DNA of 24,884 bases from Bacteroidales bacterium UBA4788 (GTDB taxonomy: Bacteria > Bacteroidota > Bacteroidia > Bacteroidales > VadinHA17): positions 1-24,884 of the forward strand of contig DHGW01000006.1 in assembly GCA_002402965.1 (NCBI GenBank). The letters run 5' to 3'. The notes beneath the pieces are model-generated. The model ran no database searches. It was given only the letters and a program-made list of their open reading frames with translations, and was not told the origin of the DNA. Made by a program: the position numbers and the translations under genes. This document shows, piece by piece, positions 22,998-24,884 of the stretch (position 1 is the first letter of the stretch; each line of letters starts with the position of its first letter).

Positions 22998-24440
22998 CTA
23001 TTTCTTTTCAGGGAAAAGGAGGCTGAACAGTACTGCTGCCATGAAGGCCAGCAGGTAGCTGGCAAGTCTTTCCGAGATACCCGTGGGATCTGCCAGCCAT
23101 GTCTTCCAGATGATGGCTGACAGTGTGCCTGTGATCAGGGAGGCATATACTCCCGCCCTGGAAAATCTTTTCCAGAAGAGCAGTAGCAACACAGCCGGCC
23201 CGAAGGAGGCCCCGATGCCACTCCAGGCGTAGGATACGAGTCCGTAGACCGTGTCTTCCATTGTCATGACCAGGACAAAGGCTACCAGGCCCACCAGCAG
23301 GGTAAGGAACTTGTTGAGAAAAAGCAGCCTTCTTTCAGACATGGGTTTGCGCTGCAGGTTTGTCCATATATCCTCTGTGATTGAGGAAGAGACAACTATC
23401 AGCTGTGAGGATGCGGTTGACATCATGGCTGACACGGCCCCTGAGAGCAGGATGCCCGCCAGAAGCGGGTTTACCAGGGTCATGACCATGATCGGCATCA
23501 CTTTTTCCGCATCGGCAGCAATGGCAGCGGCACCATCGCCCATCAATCCTGCCTGTACCATCCTGAAGCCTATGATACCGATGAGAAAGGCTCCGGTGTA
23601 GGCGATAAGGGTCCATCCTATAGCTACCACTCTTGCCCGCTTTGTTTCATGAGGATTGCGCATGGCCATCATCCTGTTGAGCAGCTGCGGCTGACCCGTG
23701 TATCCGAACGCCCAGCTCAGGCCGTTGATCACCAGAAGCACCCAGGCTCCTGCCGTCAGCGTGGCGGAGGCTTCGTGCAGGGCCACGTCGGAATGCACAA
23801 GGGCTTCGGCGAATCCTATACCGTTGGCGGCGGCGATAAACAGGGCAACAATCGGCAGTACCACGCAGGTTACTATCATCAATATTGCCTGGAACGAATC
23901 CACAGCCACCACCGTGATGAAGCCACCGAGCATCGAGTATAGAGTGACGATGCCCGCGCCTATTACCATGCCCCAGAAGGGTTCAATCTGAAAGGTGTCA
24001 TTGAAGATCTTGCCGGCACCGCTGAACTGAGCCGACAGATAGAGGATAAAGAAAAAGATGATAATAACCGACGACAGCAGCCCGATTTTCTTCTCGGAGC
24101 CGGGGAATGACCTGGAAAAAAGTCCTGACACGGTAAGGGCATCTGTCTTTTCTGTGACCCGTCGTAGGGGCTCAGCCATGAAGATCCACAGGAAGAGGAT
24201 CCCGGAGACGCACCCTATGGCCACCCAGATGGCGCTCCATCCTTCTGTATAGGCAAAGCCGGTCAGTCCCAGCAACAGCCAGGCCGACTCACCCGTGGCT
24301 CTTTCTGAGAGCGCCAGAAAGAGGCCTGGAATCTTCCGGCCACCAAGTACAAAATCGGCATTGGTCTTTGAGCGGCGTGAGGCGTAAACTACAATGGCTA
24401 TCAGTACAACGAGGTATCCGGCAAATACGGCAATCAGCAT
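22998..24440 (-). CDS. sodium:solute symporter (SSS family, PutP-like)
   Basis: The 480-residue protein has about 13 transmembrane helices and no signal peptide, an inner-membrane transporter. Family landmarks: FVLGGRKIPGLFLALSERATGESAWLL, GYTGQPQLLNRMMAMRNPHE (close to the PutP GYFGQPHI region), LLSGAVSAMMSTASSQLIVVSSSITEDI with the Ser/Thr cluster used for Na+ binding. The pattern suggests sodium/proline symport, but another small-solute substrate cannot be excluded. The gene has its own -7 element and a leader of about 57 bases. Confidence 0.9.
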   Translation of the reverse strand: MLIAVFAGYLVVLIAIVVYASRRSKTNADFVLGGRKIPGLFLALSERATGESAWLLLGLTGFAYTEGWSAIWVAIGCVSGILFLWIFMAEPLRRVTEKTDALTVSGLFSRSFPGSEKKIGLLSSVIIIFFFILYLSAQFSGAGKIFNDTFQIEPFWGMVIGAGIVTLYSMLGGFITVVAVDSFQAILMIVTCVVLPIVALFIAAANGIGFAEALVHSDVALHEASATLTAGAWVLLVINGLSWAFGYTGQPQLLNRMMAMRNPHETKRARVVAIGWTLIAYTGAFLIGIIGFRMVQAGLMGDGAAAIAADAEKVMPIMVMTLVNPLLAGILLSGAVSAMMSTASSQLIVVSSSITEDIWTNLQRKPMSERRLLFLNKFLTLLVGLVAFVLVMTMEDTVYGLVSYAWSGIGASFGPAVLLLLFWKRFSRAGVYASLITGTLSAIIWKTWLADPTGISERLASYLLAFMAAVLFSLLFPEKK

Positions 24441-24503
24441 GGCGCGGCTCGAATCAGGGATATTTCCGCCGGAGACAATCGCAGCGAAAGCCTGAATTCA
24501 ATC

Positions 24504-24511
24504 CAAATATA
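24504..24511 (-). promoter_or_regulatory. -7 promoter element for the symporter gene
   Basis: TATATTTG on the minus strand matches TAnnTTTG exactly, 64 bases upstream of the ATG at 24440. Confidence 0.55.
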
Positions 24512-24571
24512 ATTATTCGACGAAAAAATAACGAGCACCGCTAACCAGATTATTGCCTTAATCCCGTAAGA

Positions 24572-24712
24572 GCCGGTCATAAATGCAAGGAGTGGAGCCT
24601 GCACTCCACTCCCATTACGAACCCAATCCTAAGCCTGTTGTGTAGATGACCGGTGACATATGCCCGTGGCTGGCATACAGTTCTTCTTGCTCCCGGACCG
24701 GCCAGTAATATG
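24572..24712 (-). ncRNA. copy 2 of the structured repeat element
   Basis: Same layout as copy 1: outer stem GGCCGG/CCGGTC (with one G-U pair), inner stem TATGCC/GGCATA with CCACG in the loop, and a terminal hairpin GGAGTGGAG/CTCCACTCC (24589-24612, loop TGCAGG). One base pair of this hairpin differs from copy 1 by a compensated change (A-T to G-C). The tail TTGCATTTAT is a weaker terminator than in copy 1. Confidence 0.6.
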
Positions 24713-24813
24713 TCAGGCGTCCAGACCAAATTGCATACCTGGTCCCGACACCTCAGGTTTCCCGGGTCATCGTGCAGGAGATCGAAATCGGGATTGGTGG
24801 CGACGAGCAGGCA

Positions 24814-24884
24814 TTACCACCCCGGCACGAAGTTGAGCCCGAATACAGGATTCTTAAACCCTCCGTTCTGCAGCGGGAAGGCAC
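24814..24884 (-). CDS. 3' end of an outer-membrane-like protein gene (cut by the window edge)
   Basis: The minus-strand frame entering from the window edge reads AFPLQNGGFKNPVFGLNFVPGW and then TAA (24814-24816). The alternating polar/hydrophobic pattern and C-terminal aromatic residue are typical of the last beta-strand of an outer-membrane barrel protein. Only 22 complete codons are visible (24882 to the stop), so the family cannot be named. Confidence 0.6.
   Translation of the reverse strand, partial: AFPLQNGGFKNPVFGLNFVPGW

Larger units (their letters stand above)
24441..24813. other. intergenic region with the symporter promoter and copy 2 of the structured element
   Basis: No gene is supported. 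It contains the symporter -7 element (24504-24511) and copy 2 of the 130-base element (24572-24712), which begins about 100 bases downstream of the OMP-like stop. A 78-codon frame continues after that stop without interruption, but its sequence does not look like protein. Confidence 0.55.

Noticed and set aside
24577..24813. 78-codon open frame continuing in frame after the OMP-like stop
   Set aside because: The translation does not look like protein, part of it is the repeat element, and a stretch of this length without stops is not rare enough. The OMP-like protein already ends with an expected C-terminal aromatic residue.

Overview
The window is most likely a chromosomal segment of a member of the Bacteroidota (class Bacteroidia or a close relative). 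Evidence: many lipoproteins with Cys lipoboxes, a GWxTD-family protein, an acyl-ACP thioesterase, an M64-type metalloprotease, NfeD/FloA, few classical Shine-Dalgarno sites, and repeated matches to the Bacteroidota -7 promoter element TAnnTTTG just upstream of genes. It carries 18 intact protein genes, one protein gene interrupted by an in-frame TGA, one OMP-like gene cut by the window edge, and two tRNAs. I see no complete insertion sequence, phage, CRISPR array or rRNA.

Layout. 1-80: tRNA-Lys(CUU), minus strand. 215-3577: a minus-strand cell-envelope block made of an abundant-looking helical lipoprotein, an intrinsic terminator, then three linked genes (an L,D-transpeptidase with an ectodomain resembling the lipoprotein, a second L,D-transpeptidase, and a membrane-anchored unknown). 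3578-4359: a hairpin-rich gene desert ending in tRNA-Ser(GCU), with a 19-bp copy of the tRNA 3' end inside it. 4360-7101: RlmD and a secreted alpha/beta-hydrolase lipoprotein (minus). 7463-12486: plus-strand series ABC-F ATPase, acyl-ACP thioesterase, GWxTD lipoprotein, RlmB. 12826-15302: MscS channel and transaldolase (minus, ATGA overlap). 15390-16664: M64-type metalloprotease (plus). 16913-20374: TPR/SPOR-like protein, ClpS, NfeD, FloA (minus). 20409-21905: Bcp peroxiredoxin and RecA (plus). 21970-24440: TGA-interrupted lipoprotein and a sodium:solute symporter (minus). 24814-24884: 3' end of an outer-membrane-like gene.

The most unusual content is between genes. Three intergenic regions (7160-7416, 12485-12822, 16665-16906) hold at least 12 copies of a roughly 28-nt unit: a short hairpin with loop GTA, plus a conserved tail TWAAGMATTGTAGAA. 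The arms differ from copy to copy but stay paired, so the structure appears conserved rather than the sequence. Two of the clusters fill the space between convergent genes and are bounded by inverted tracts of GGCARTAG-like heptads; the third lies between divergent genes and is bounded by GGGGTGG/CCACCCC. A second, larger element of about 130 nt occurs twice (near 22630 and 24585), each time downstream of a minus-strand gene; it has conserved paired regions and ends in a terminator-like hairpin. I recognise neither family from memory.

Other points of interest: the shared domain of the lipoprotein and its neighbouring L,D-transpeptidase, which suggests a Braun-lipoprotein-like envelope tethering module (inference); a lipoprotein frame interrupted by one in-frame TGA; species-level tandem repeat expansions inside RlmD and the ABC-F protein; and a 17-codon ORF chained by ATGA overlaps between the GWxTD and rlmB genes.
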